62,844 nt of DNA from JAQBGV01 sp032128395 (GTDB lineage Bacteria > Planctomycetota > UBA8108 > UBA1146): contig JAQBGV010000085.1 in assembly GCA_032128395.1 (NCBI GenBank), forward strand, positions 1-62,844, in the 5' to 3' direction. The translations under genes and the position numbers were made by a program. How positions within the stretch are numbered: position 1 is the first letter of the stretch; every line of letters starts with the position of its first letter. The notes beneath the pieces are model-generated. The model was not told the DNA's origin, searched no databases, and saw nothing but the letters and a program-made list of their open reading frames with translations. Positions 46,327 through 54,229 of this stretch are shown here, piece by piece.

Positions 46327-48598
46327 TCGCCGCGAAGCGATCACCCTCGCATGCCATCTTGCGGTCGTCACTCTCCTCGGCGGTCTCCTCTCTAGTCTTT
46401 CCGCCGGATGCGATGGCGGAGCGAGTGAACCTCGCCTCGTCTCCGCGCGCTTGGTCGAGTCGGTCCCGGATGGGGTCAGCCAGACGGGAGAGTCGATCCT
46501 CCTCACCTTCGATCAACCGATCTCTCTCCTCGCGGAGGTCCGGACCGGTCTGCACCTCTTCCCCGAAGACTCATCCGCGGGCGCATACACGATCCTCGCT
46601 GGCGAGGAGAATCGGACGCTCCGCGTCGTACTCGGGGCCGGGAGGATCCAGCTCGAGCCACTGGGGGTCTTCGGCGATTCCGAGTCCCCCGAAGCGACCG
46701 GACTCTCACTCGAACTCCACCGAATCGAAGGGCTGACCGATGAGCGAGGTCGGCGCCTCCAGGGCACCACCGTTGTCGTGGACCTCGCGCCCACGGCGCC
46801 GCGCGCTGCGCTCCTCGAGAGCGCGGAGTGGGAGGATGTCGACCGGAGCCAGACCGTCAACGAGGGAGACGCCATCGTCCTCACCTGGGACCAAGCGGTG
46901 ATGCCATCCCTCTCGGTTCGCCAGCACCAGCTCAAGGTGCCCGATGATCTGCTGATCCTTCCGGTCGCGGATGACCGGCTCGACGATGGCGACTCTCCCT
47001 CGAGCTTCGAGCTCGGGAGCGGGTTCAGGCGCGACACCCGGATCATCCTCGGGACGGACCCCCACCTCACCGTGCAGGGGGAATTCGATACGGCGACGGT
47101 CCGCTTCCCCGGCAGTGCCAGCGGAGTCGCGGTCGATGGAACTCCCATTCGACCCCACTCCGCCCTCGTCGACGCCATGGAGATGGGAGTCGCCTCGCGG
47201 CGCGTCGTCGACCTTGTCGATCGGATCGGATCATGCGAACCGTTTCTCCGCGTCCCCTCATCATTCCCCCACTCCGGAGAACTCACCGGACACACGGCGA
47301 CCGCGCTCCCGGATGGCCGAGTCGTTGTGGCGGGGGGATGGCGTTCCGGTGAGGGGTTCGAGGCCGACCCCCCCAGAGTGTCCGACGAGGTATGGGTCTA
47401 CGATCCTCACGCGTCCTCCCCTGGCCAGCTCTGGGATGGGCCGTACCATCTCCCCGAATCACGCGCTTTGCATACTGCGACCTACTTTCCCGGTAAGGAC
47501 GGAGAGCCAGATACGGAGGACGACTTTGTTCTCCTCGTGGGCGGGTACAACGGGAACGGGTACAACGGGAAACCGTTGAACTCCCTGCTGACGATCTACC
47601 CGAACCGAGACTTCGCGATTTCTCACATCCATCCGTTCAACTACCACCCCTCGTACCGCTTTCTCCACACTGCACATCGGATCCCCGGGGAGAATCTCTT
47701 GGTCCTGGTCGGGGGCCACAAGCGCCTCAGTGTCCTCAATCGCATCGTGGAGGTGATCCAACTCGAGTACGAGGGAGGCGACCTGGCGGTTCACCTCCAC
47801 CAGTTGGGTGCGCTGAGGTTCGCGAGACGCGAGCACGCTGCGACTCTCATCGACAACAATGGCGAGGACTGGTTACTGCTCGTGTTCGGTGGATACGGCG
47901 GAGAACCGTGGCCCCGAGAGGGCGAGGTCGAAGTCTCCGATGCGCAGAGCGGCGTGCTGGCGTCTCCCGAGATTTTTCGGATCGACCCCGAGGACTTCCG
48001 GCTTCGTGACGCACGAGTCCCGACGGTACCCGGCCACGTCATCCGGCTCCCGGAACCCCAACTGCTCCCCGACCCCGGGATCGGGAAACGCCGGGGAGTC
48101 CGAATCGTGGCGCTGAACGAAGAAACTGATCCGTGGCTCATCGTCGGTGGCACAGAGCAACCGCCGAGCAGGCGGGCAGAGCCCGGTCTCGAGTGCCGAG
48201 ACGTCTTCCGTTTCGATCTCGTAGCGGATGGAGAGTCGTTTCGAATGGTCGTTCGACGAACGGGAACCCTTCGCGAGGCGCGAGCAGCTCCGCAGACCGC
48301 CGTACTCGAAGACGGCCGGGTGTTGATCGTCGGGGGAACACGGGGCTTTGAGCGCACGAACATCGCCGAATTGTACGACCCGCTCGCTGGAGATTCGGGC
48401 TCGGTACAGACCCTCTGCCGGGACCTTCAGGTGCCCCGCGGCGGAGGCGATCAGGACGCGATCTGGGGCGACTTCACGGTCAGCCGCACGTTCGATGGCG
48501 CGAACGAATCTCAACGCTGGTTGATCATCGGGGGAGCAGCCACCGCCGATGCGGACAAAGCCGATGCGGGCTGCGAGCTGTTCCGAGCAACCCCCTGA
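46262..48598 (+). CDS. kelch-type beta-propeller lipoprotein with Ig-like N-terminus
   Basis: Protein of 778 residues. Signal with lipobox ACHLAVVTLLGGLLSSLSAGC (Cys at about 50), preceded by a long basic n-region. Residues about 55-330 look like two Ig-like beta domains (VSQTGESILLTFDQPISLLAEV and NEGDAIVLTWDQAVM repeat the same strand pattern). From about 340 on, kelch blades: GHTATALPDGRVVVAGGW, HTATYFPGKDGEPDTEDDFVLLVGGY, FLHTAHRIPGENLLVLVGG, QTAVLEDGRVLIVGGTRG. Start ATG 46262 lies inside the HEAT gene, so it is likely coupled. Paralogue in style of the lipoprotein at 43174. Confidence 0.8.
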   Translation: MSTNGSDSRRRTPSRVWTDPGSRREAITLACHLAVVTLLGGLLSSLSAGCDGGASEPRLVSARLVESVPDGVSQTGESILLTFDQPISLLAEVRTGLHLFPEDSSAGAYTILAGEENRTLRVVLGAGRIQLEPLGVFGDSESPEATGLSLELHRIEGLTDERGRRLQGTTVVVDLAPTAPRAALLESAEWEDVDRSQTVNEGDAIVLTWDQAVMPSLSVRQHQLKVPDDLLILPVADDRLDDGDSPSSFELGSGFRRDTRIILGTDPHLTVQGEFDTATVRFPGSASGVAVDGTPIRPHSALVDAMEMGVASRRVVDLVDRIGSCEPFLRVPSSFPHSGELTGHTATALPDGRVVVAGGWRSGEGFEADPPRVSDEVWVYDPHASSPGQLWDGPYHLPESRALHTATYFPGKDGEPDTEDDFVLLVGGYNGNGYNGKPLNSLLTIYPNRDFAISHIHPFNYHPSYRFLHTAHRIPGENLLVLVGGHKRLSVLNRIVEVIQLEYEGGDLAVHLHQLGALRFARREHAATLIDNNGEDWLLLVFGGYGGEPWPREGEVEVSDAQSGVLASPEIFRIDPEDFRLRDARVPTVPGHVIRLPEPQLLPDPGIGKRRGVRIVALNEETDPWLIVGGTEQPPSRRAEPGLECRDVFRFDLVADGESFRMVVRRTGTLREARAAPQTAVLEDGRVLIVGGTRGFERTNIAELYDPLAGDSGSVQTLCRDLQVPRGGGDQDAIWGDFTVSRTFDGANESQRWLIIGGAATADADKADAGCELFRATP

Positions 48599-48998
48599 AG
48601 CGATCGGGCGATCAGAGCCAAAGAGCAACGGGCGAGCTCTCCTGGATCGAACCCCGCCAAGCGTCATCAACGAGCCAGAGGCGAGCTCTACGAAGCAACT
48701 TCGAAGCAGCGAAGCCGCGCAGAAGCGGCGGCAAGAAACCAACAAGCCAAAGGCGACCTCTACGGGGCGATTTCGAAGCGGCGAAGCCGCGGAGAAGAGG
48801 GGGCCAAAGCCAACGAGCCAAGAGCGACCTCTACGGAGCGATTTCGAAGCGGCGAAGCCGCGGAGAAGAGGGGGCCAAAGCCAACGAGCCAGGCAAACCC
48901 CGCCAAGCGTACCCACCGAGCCAGAGGCGAGCTCTATGGGGTGAATTCGTCGCGGCATTGCCGCGGCGAAGAGGGGGCTTCGAGGAAGCCCCCTAACA
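48599..48998. repeat. 71-bp tandem repeats between convergent genes
   Basis: Units of about 71 bases: one at about 48672-48743, one at 48744-48814, one at 48815-48885, with degenerate copies on both sides. The two central units are nearly identical. Each holds TTCGAAGCGGCGAAGCCGC, whose GCGGC/GCCGC can pair, and AGAAGAGGGGGCCAAAGCCAA. ACCCCGCCAAGCGT occurs at both edges (48651 and 48898). All frames stay partly open through the repeat, which creates spurious ORFs on both strands; none looks real. Confidence 0.85.
48973..48993 (-). terminator. hairpin terminator of gspM operon (possibly two-way)
   Basis: Perfect 9-bp stem GGGGGCTTC/GAAGCCCCC with a three-base loop, 5 bases past the stop of the gspM-like gene. 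It lacks a strong T-run on either side, so termination is probable but not certain. Confidence 0.5.
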
Positions 48999-49541
48999 TC
49001 ACTGATCCGTTGTATACATCACGAGTGTCAGATCGAGGTCCCAGAGGTCCGGGTCGTCTACTTTCTTTTTCTTCGTCGAGACACGGATCGAGCGGAAGTC
49101 GAGGTGAGGTGCGTCCGCCTCGAGACGCGCGAGGAATGTGTATACGTCGTCGATCGAAGCAGGGTTGGCGTACACACGGTAGGTGTGCTCATGGATGCGG
49201 GACGATCCCGATCCCGTCGTCTTCGGCGGGGAAGGGGTTGCCCGGTCGAGGGTGAGCCGGGACTTCTTGAACACCTCGGTGACGGCGGAATCGATCTGCT
49301 GCGTGTTCTTCTTGCTCTCTTCGCGGGCGCGGAAGTCTCGAAGAGCCTGGATCGATCCCGGCTCCTTCAGCTCCTTCTCGAGGTTCTTGATGTTCGCCAC
49401 TTCGTGCCTGCGCTCCTCGAGCAGGCGGCCGACCTTGATGTTCGAGAAGATCCCCCAGCCGGTGAAGAACACCGCACAGAGGAACAGCGTCAGCATGACG
49501 ATCTGGAGGAGGTCACTCTTCTGGGATTTCGCTGCGGCCAC
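48999..49541 (-). CDS. gspM: GspM/PilO-like secretion platform protein
   Basis: Protein of 180 residues with one transmembrane helix (about 11-32, LQIVMLTLFLCAVFFTGWGIF), a coiled coil (about 38-65), and a C-terminal alpha/beta domain ending in DLDLTLVMYTTD, the topology of GspM and PilO. Sequence identity is weak; the call rests on topology and on following a GspL-like gene by 2 bases. It would pair with GspL in the inner-membrane platform. Confidence 0.65.
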   Translation of the reverse strand: MAAAKSQKSDLLQIVMLTLFLCAVFFTGWGIFSNIKVGRLLEERRHEVANIKNLEKELKEPGSIQALRDFRAREESKKNTQQIDSAVTEVFKKSRLTLDRATPSPPKTTGSGSSRIHEHTYRVYANPASIDDVYTFLARLEADAPHLDFRSIRVSTKKKKVDDPDLWDLDLTLVMYTTDQ

Positions 49542-49543
49542 GA

Positions 49544-51325
49544 CTAGCCCTTCTCGTGCTTGTAGACCAGGTCGATGGTCAGTTCGAAGCCGCCGGCCTT
49601 CTCCTCCATGGGCTTGACGAGCGGAGTGAAGTACGTCGAATGTGCACGGAGAGCATCGGTGATCACCTGAATATCCTCCGCCTTCGGGACGTGGAGCTTC
49701 ACTGTGCTCTTCGTCCCCTTGTCCTTCTCCAGCTCGAAGTCGAACAAATCGTAGGTCGGGTAGACCTTCGGTTCCGCGCGCTCCAGGGCCTGGTAGAAGT
49801 CGAGAAAGGCAGCCATCGCTCCCAGGTACTGTTTCATCGTGGCTCGGCGGGTCCCGCTGTTCGCGGATTGACCTGAGATGGTCTTCAGCCGGTCCTCGGC
49901 ACTCCGATGATAGTTGCTCACGTCTTCTCGAGGAGGAGATCCGAAGAAGGACTCGAACAGGTCGGCCTGGCGGTCCCGCAAGACCGCAATCTCCTGGCCG
50001 ACGGTGAGAGCGCGGCGGTGTTCGCCGACCATCCAGACCAGCGACAGAAGACAGAGAAGAAGGCTGACCAAGGTGAGCGCCGGCATCAGTCGCTCGAAGC
50101 GCCGCTCGAATCGGAACTCCTCTTTTCGAAGCTCGAAGGTGGTGATTCCGAGCCCGAGCGACCGGTGGGCCAGACCGAGCGAAACGGCTCCGCCGTGGTG
50201 GAACGCATCGGCCATGGCACCGTCGATTGCGAGCTCGACCCCTCCGAGCGGCATCCCTCTCGCCTCTACATCGAAGTGCGAACTCAGTCGAGCGACCGCG
50301 TCCATCTCGGTGGCCTCGCCGCCCGTCACGATGAGGTGGTCGATTGACCCCCCGATCAGGTAGCCGGCGAAGGTCCGCTCGAGCTCGAGAATGATCCGAT
50401 CGAACGGGTCGCTGACGGGGGCGAGCGTCATCGTCTGCTCGCTGGTGACGGACGAACTCCCCACAAATTGATCGTATTCGTCATCGGAAACCACGGCGAG
50501 CAACGGGGAGCCTGAATCAGATCCCGCGGTCGGTGGGGCTTCCTCGCGAGGGCCGTCCGACTCGAGTCCACTCAGGGAGCGCTCGATCGCGGCGAACCGA
50601 TCCTCGATCGCGTTCTCCGATTCGGCCTCGCGGTCGACGTCGGGCTCGTCTGCCTCGCTCGCTTCGTGCGTCGTCGTCAGTAGTGGAGAAGTCGGAGCCG
50701 CAGGGCGGATCACATTCCACACCGAGCGCACTTTGGTGATTCGACCCTCTTCGAGCAGAACGAAGGTCGTGTGCTGTCGCTCGATCTGAACGAGGAGGGT
50801 GTTCCCCTCCGCCGATTCCGGTTCGCTCCGAACGTACGCTGTCGCGAGGGCGGTCGCGTTGAGCTCGACTGCCACCGGATCGATCTCGATCGATCGGAGC
50901 CGCTCGAGATCCTCGCCGAGGCGGTGCTTCTCGACTCCGCAGAGGATCAACCGGCTCCCCGACTCAGTCTCTGCGCACTTGAGGTACTCGATGATCAGAT
51001 CGTCGACGCTGTGCGAGAAGATGTAGCTCTCGCTCTCGTAGCGAATCGTCTTGGAGATCATCTCGTCGCGGGTGTAGGGAACGGAGATCTCGCGCAGGAT
51101 CGCTCGATCCGCCCCGATCGAGGCGGCGACATCGAGTCCGACCCTCTCTTTCCCGAAGAACACGGGTCCGAGGAGGCTGCGCAGGGACTCGCGGCGATCT
51201 TCCTCGCTCTCCCCGGTGATCCTCCCTTCGACGAAATCGACCACGCGGTACTTCTTCGGTGATCCCTCGAGCACCGTCGCGCGCACCAGGTCGCCGTCGA
51301 TCTCAATCCCGCCGTGAAAGTTCAT
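49544..51325 (-). CDS. gspL: GspL-like protein (PilM-type actin fold plus PilN-like part)
   Basis: Protein of 593 residues. Residues about 3-385 are an actin/PilM-like cytoplasmic domain: GGIEIDGDLVRATVLEG, VPYTRDEMISKTIRYESESYIFS, VDPVAVELNATALATAY-like stretch, LIVTGGEATEMDAVARL and GAVSLGLAHRSLGL. A loop of about 100 acidic residues is inserted. One transmembrane helix at about 410-430 (LMPALTLVSLLLCLLSLVWMV) is followed by a coiled coil and a periplasmic ferredoxin-like domain, as in PilN or the GspL C-terminus. It links the ATPase to the pseudopilus base. Confidence 0.8.
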   Translation of the reverse strand: MNFHGGIEIDGDLVRATVLEGSPKKYRVVDFVEGRITGESEEDRRESLRSLLGPVFFGKERVGLDVAASIGADRAILREISVPYTRDEMISKTIRYESESYIFSHSVDDLIIEYLKCAETESGSRLILCGVEKHRLGEDLERLRSIEIDPVAVELNATALATAYVRSEPESAEGNTLLVQIERQHTTFVLLEEGRITKVRSVWNVIRPAAPTSPLLTTTHEASEADEPDVDREAESENAIEDRFAAIERSLSGLESDGPREEAPPTAGSDSGSPLLAVVSDDEYDQFVGSSSVTSEQTMTLAPVSDPFDRIILELERTFAGYLIGGSIDHLIVTGGEATEMDAVARLSSHFDVEARGMPLGGVELAIDGAMADAFHHGGAVSLGLAHRSLGLGITTFELRKEEFRFERRFERLMPALTLVSLLLCLLSLVWMVGEHRRALTVGQEIAVLRDRQADLFESFFGSPPREDVSNYHRSAEDRLKTISGQSANSGTRRATMKQYLGAMAAFLDFYQALERAEPKVYPTYDLFDFELEKDKGTKSTVKLHVPKAEDIQVITDALRAHSTYFTPLVKPMEEKAGGFELTIDLVYKHEKG

Positions 51326-51443
51326 CGGTTCCTCTTGTCCCTTGCGGGGCTACTAGGAGGCTGTCGGGAAACCTCGATCGAGACGTCCTCGTGCGGGTCG
51401 CATCCTGCTGGATGGCGGCTCAGCTCGATGGGGCGGGAGTCTC

Positions 51444-52454
51444 CTAGCGACTGCCGCCCCGAGCTCCGGCAGGCGATTCCTTTGTCCCTGGCCTGGGTTG
51501 GAGCGCATCCTTGACAGCCTTGCGCTCATCGTCGGACATCCCCTTCATCTTCTCGATCTCTCGCTTCGCATTCTCGACGTCCTCCTTCTTCTGATCGCGA
51601 TTCGTGGGAGGGGCCGGTGCGCGCCGCGGCTGCTCCGAAGTCCGCCGGACTTCGCCACGCTCATCGGCGTTCACAACTGCCTCGGCCGGCGGAGCTTGTC
51701 CAACTCTCGTAGGATCGATGTCCAGTTCGTCATCCAGCAGGCCGCGGATCAGGATTCCCCCCCGCTCGTTCGGTTCGTATCCGAGCCACTCCGGGAGGTC
51801 ACCGGTCAGGGTGTAACGACGACCGGTGGGTCGTTCGGTCACGTTCTCCAGCTCCTCGTACTCGAGTTCGCGAGGGCTGGAAGAGATTCGTCGTGCGAGG
51901 TACAGGTTGCCGTCGATGCTGAAGTCCTCTCCTTCACCGAAGAACTTGGTTCGGGAGGCGTTCGCCACGGCGGTCCGCCGGGTCGGCGTTCGAGTCTGCC
52001 GGGTCCGTGATGATGGGCCACGGCTTCGAGTATTCCGAGTGGGTGGCCGTCCCTGTGCTCCGGTGCGCCCCGGGGTGACGACGTTCTGCACTACCTTCTC
52101 TGCGATGCTCGCGAAGCCTCGGCTCTTGCTCCGCAGGGTCATCGTGATCTCCCACCCCTGGAGTGGGCCTTCGCTCTGGATGGAGGGGAGTTCCGGCTCC
52201 TGAATCCTCGGTTCGGACCGGACCACCGGTTTATCCTTGTGGACCCGGATGATCTGGTTCAGGTCTCTCGGATTGAAGTTCGAGTGGGCTTGCATCGGGA
52301 CCTTGACGGCGTCCGGCTCCGGGAGAGCGATGTGAAGCTGCTTGTCGGCCCCGGGCATGAACAGATCCCAACCGAGGAACCCGAGGCCGGTGAGGACCCC
52401 GACGTTCGAGGCGAGGAGTAACCAACGGAGGGCGTTCACACCTAGGCGTGGCAT
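51444..52454 (-). CDS. GspC-like single-pass membrane protein
   Basis: Protein of 336 residues. Transmembrane helix at about 10-30 (WLLLASNVGVLTGLGFLGWDLF), then a periplasmic region with an Arg/Thr/Pro-rich disordered part (about 130-165) and a beta domain (FSIDGNLYLARRISSS.. EYEELENVTERPTGRRYTLTG), then a Lys/Glu-rich tail. In T2SS operons a protein of this topology between GspK and GspL is usually GspC, which contacts GspD. I see no firm sequence match and no PDZ domain, so the role is by topology and position. Confidence 0.5.
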   Translation of the reverse strand: MPRLGVNALRWLLLASNVGVLTGLGFLGWDLFMPGADKQLHIALPEPDAVKVPMQAHSNFNPRDLNQIIRVHKDKPVVRSEPRIQEPELPSIQSEGPLQGWEITMTLRSKSRGFASIAEKVVQNVVTPGRTGAQGRPPTRNTRSRGPSSRTRQTRTPTRRTAVANASRTKFFGEGEDFSIDGNLYLARRISSSPRELEYEELENVTERPTGRRYTLTGDLPEWLGYEPNERGGILIRGLLDDELDIDPTRVGQAPPAEAVVNADERGEVRRTSEQPRRAPAPPTNRDQKKEDVENAKREIEKMKGMSDDERKAVKDALQPRPGTKESPAGARGGSR

Positions 52455-52505
52455 GAGAACCTCCTTCTCATCAGGGGTTCGATCGTCTGCTTGGGTACAC
52501 TCTTG

Positions 52506-54068
52506 CTAGCCATCGGATTCCTCCCAGGAGAGGACGATGATGTCCTGTTCCTCGCGCACGATCTCCATCGTACCCCAGAGAATTCGGTCATTACGCGTCC
52601 CCTCGGGCTGCTCAGCACGCGTCCCCTTGAGCCGCACTGTGAAGTACGTGCTCTTGAACGTGCTCACGGGGCCGAGATCTGCGCGGAGGATGTCGAGGAT
52701 CGAGTCCCCTAGCGTCCCATCGGCCCAATCCTCATTCACTTTCCCGAGATCGTCGACCGCCTTGAAGTGGTTGAACTCCTGGGTCTCCTCGTCAGCGATC
52801 TCTTCTCCGATGAGCTCTCCATCTTCCTCGGGAACGACGAAGAGATTGAGGTACTCGTCGATCTGTAGCGCGATCTCGCGTGCCTCTTCCAGATCCTCGA
52901 TGCCGAGGATCAGTGCGGTGATCACCTCGCGGCGGGCGGTGTTCAGGTTGATCTCTCCGGATGAGTGGGTGGTCAGCACATCGCGGAGCCCGAGGGGGCG
53001 GGGGATTTCTTGCACCCCGTCGTCGAGATCCTCGTAGCCGGGCTGCGTCCCCCCCAATTCATCGGCGAATTGGCTGAGCGGGTCATCATTGAAATCCGAA
53101 CCACGCCCCCCGAGGCTCCCACCGCCCCGACGGTCGCCGCGGTCTCCTTCCTCATCGAAGGGACGCGGCTCGTTCAACAGCTCCCAGCTCACCCCGTCGA
53201 CCCGGAGCAACTCATCGATGCTCCGGATCAGCCGCGTTTCGGGTTCGGTCTGACGAGCCACCACCCATTCGACGATCTCGCGCGCGGCAAGGTCCGGGTC
53301 GGGGAGCTCCTGGTACTCGAAGCCCCCCTCCTCGTTCGAAGCGATGACCGACTGGATCAGCCGAGAAAGGATGGTTTCCGCGTCCTCGATCTGCTCTGGC
53401 GTCGGCGCGACCCACTCATCTTCTTCGCCGCTCGCGGATGGATCATCGGTGCCGTCATCCGCGGCTCCCGGGGGGCTGCCGAAGGGAGGCCCATCTCCCT
53501 CCGAGCCCAAGTCGGGATTCGTGCCGTCATCGTCCTCGGGGTGCTGAGCGTACTCGAAGAGGTGGTTGAGATTGAGCCGCCCCTCTCCGTCGAGTTTCCA
53601 CATCTCCACGTGATAGCCGTTGAGCTCCTCCTCGACCTTGCTCGCCCACTCCTCGTGACGAGTGTCGAAGCGTTCCGCAGAGGTTCCCCGAGAAGGGTCC
53701 TGACCGGAGTCCCCATCGAGCCCGGGGAGCGACGGGGTGGCGGCGTCCTCTTTCTCTTCTCCCTCGAGTTCATCCCCGGTCACGAACCCCAGGTCCTCCA
53801 TCAGGTCCGTCTCGAGGGCCTGGATCGCACTGCGCGCCACCGCGATCAGGGTCTGGCTCAATTCCAGGAACCCTTGCCGGTTCCTCGAAATCCGCTCCTC
53901 GATCTTGGTGGTAAAGGTCAGCTGCGAGATCACCACGGTCAGGACCAGGATCAAGACGAGGACGATAAAGAGCGCCATCCCGACTTCGCGTGGTCGGGTG
54001 GCCTCTTTGGGGGCGCGATAGGGCGAGTTCTCTCGCCGCTCTCGTGGTGTGGTCGGGAGTGGTCGCAT
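52506..54068 (-). CDS. gspK: minor pseudopilin GspK
   Basis: Protein of 520 residues. I chose the ATG at 54066-54068 because it gives a 30-residue basic leader ending in RPREVG before MALFIVLVLILVLTVVISQLTF, the GspK-type prepilin signal, which lacks the +5 Glu. The large periplasmic body contains WKLDGEGRLNLNHLF near 140 and SGEINLNTARREVITAL near 390, the helix-hairpin segment typical of GspK. An acidic Gly/Pro insert (about 170-210) is unusual. The ribosome site is weak. Caps the pseudopilus tip with I and J. First gsp gene of the minus-strand block. Confidence 0.85.
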   Translation of the reverse strand: MRPLPTTPRERRENSPYRAPKEATRPREVGMALFIVLVLILVLTVVISQLTFTTKIEERISRNRQGFLELSQTLIAVARSAIQALETDLMEDLGFVTGDELEGEEKEDAATPSLPGLDGDSGQDPSRGTSAERFDTRHEEWASKVEEELNGYHVEMWKLDGEGRLNLNHLFEYAQHPEDDDGTNPDLGSEGDGPPFGSPPGAADDGTDDPSASGEEDEWVAPTPEQIEDAETILSRLIQSVIASNEEGGFEYQELPDPDLAAREIVEWVVARQTEPETRLIRSIDELLRVDGVSWELLNEPRPFDEEGDRGDRRGGGSLGGRGSDFNDDPLSQFADELGGTQPGYEDLDDGVQEIPRPLGLRDVLTTHSSGEINLNTARREVITALILGIEDLEEAREIALQIDEYLNLFVVPEEDGELIGEEIADEETQEFNHFKAVDDLGKVNEDWADGTLGDSILDILRADLGPVSTFKSTYFTVRLKGTRAEQPEGTRNDRILWGTMEIVREEQDIIVLSWEESDG

Positions 54069-54097
54069 CCCTGAAAAGGGGGCAAATGATGGGCCAT

Positions 54098-54166
54098 TCA
54101 AGAGCGGTTCCCCCGCTGCAGGCCTCGCCGTAACTCCTTCTTGGGCCTTCGCTTGAGGCGACTCAT
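54098..54166 (-). CDS. possible 22-residue basic leader peptide
   Basis: A short reading frame, MSRLKRRPKKELRRGLQRGNRS, half Arg/Lys, begins with ATG at 54164-54166 right after an excellent GAGGAGGAGCCGA ribosome site and ends 30 bases before the gspK ATG, in another frame. Nothing else uses that ribosome site. It may be an upstream leader that couples translation to gspK, or chance. Confidence 0.35.
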   Translation of the reverse strand: MSRLKRRPKKELRRGLQRGNRS

Positions 54167-54229
54167 TCGGCTCCTCCTCGCGGGCGGCCTGCGCTGTCCG
54201 GCAATCGAGCGATCGGGTGTAGCGATACG

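Noticed and set aside
47873..48958. 361-codon minus-strand frame through the repeat array and into the kelch gene
   Set aside because: It is antisense to a well-supported lipoprotein gene and its product is just the translated 71-bp repeat.
48650..48990. CRISPR array
   Set aside because: Repeats are contiguous 71-bp units without unique spacers, and no cas gene is present.
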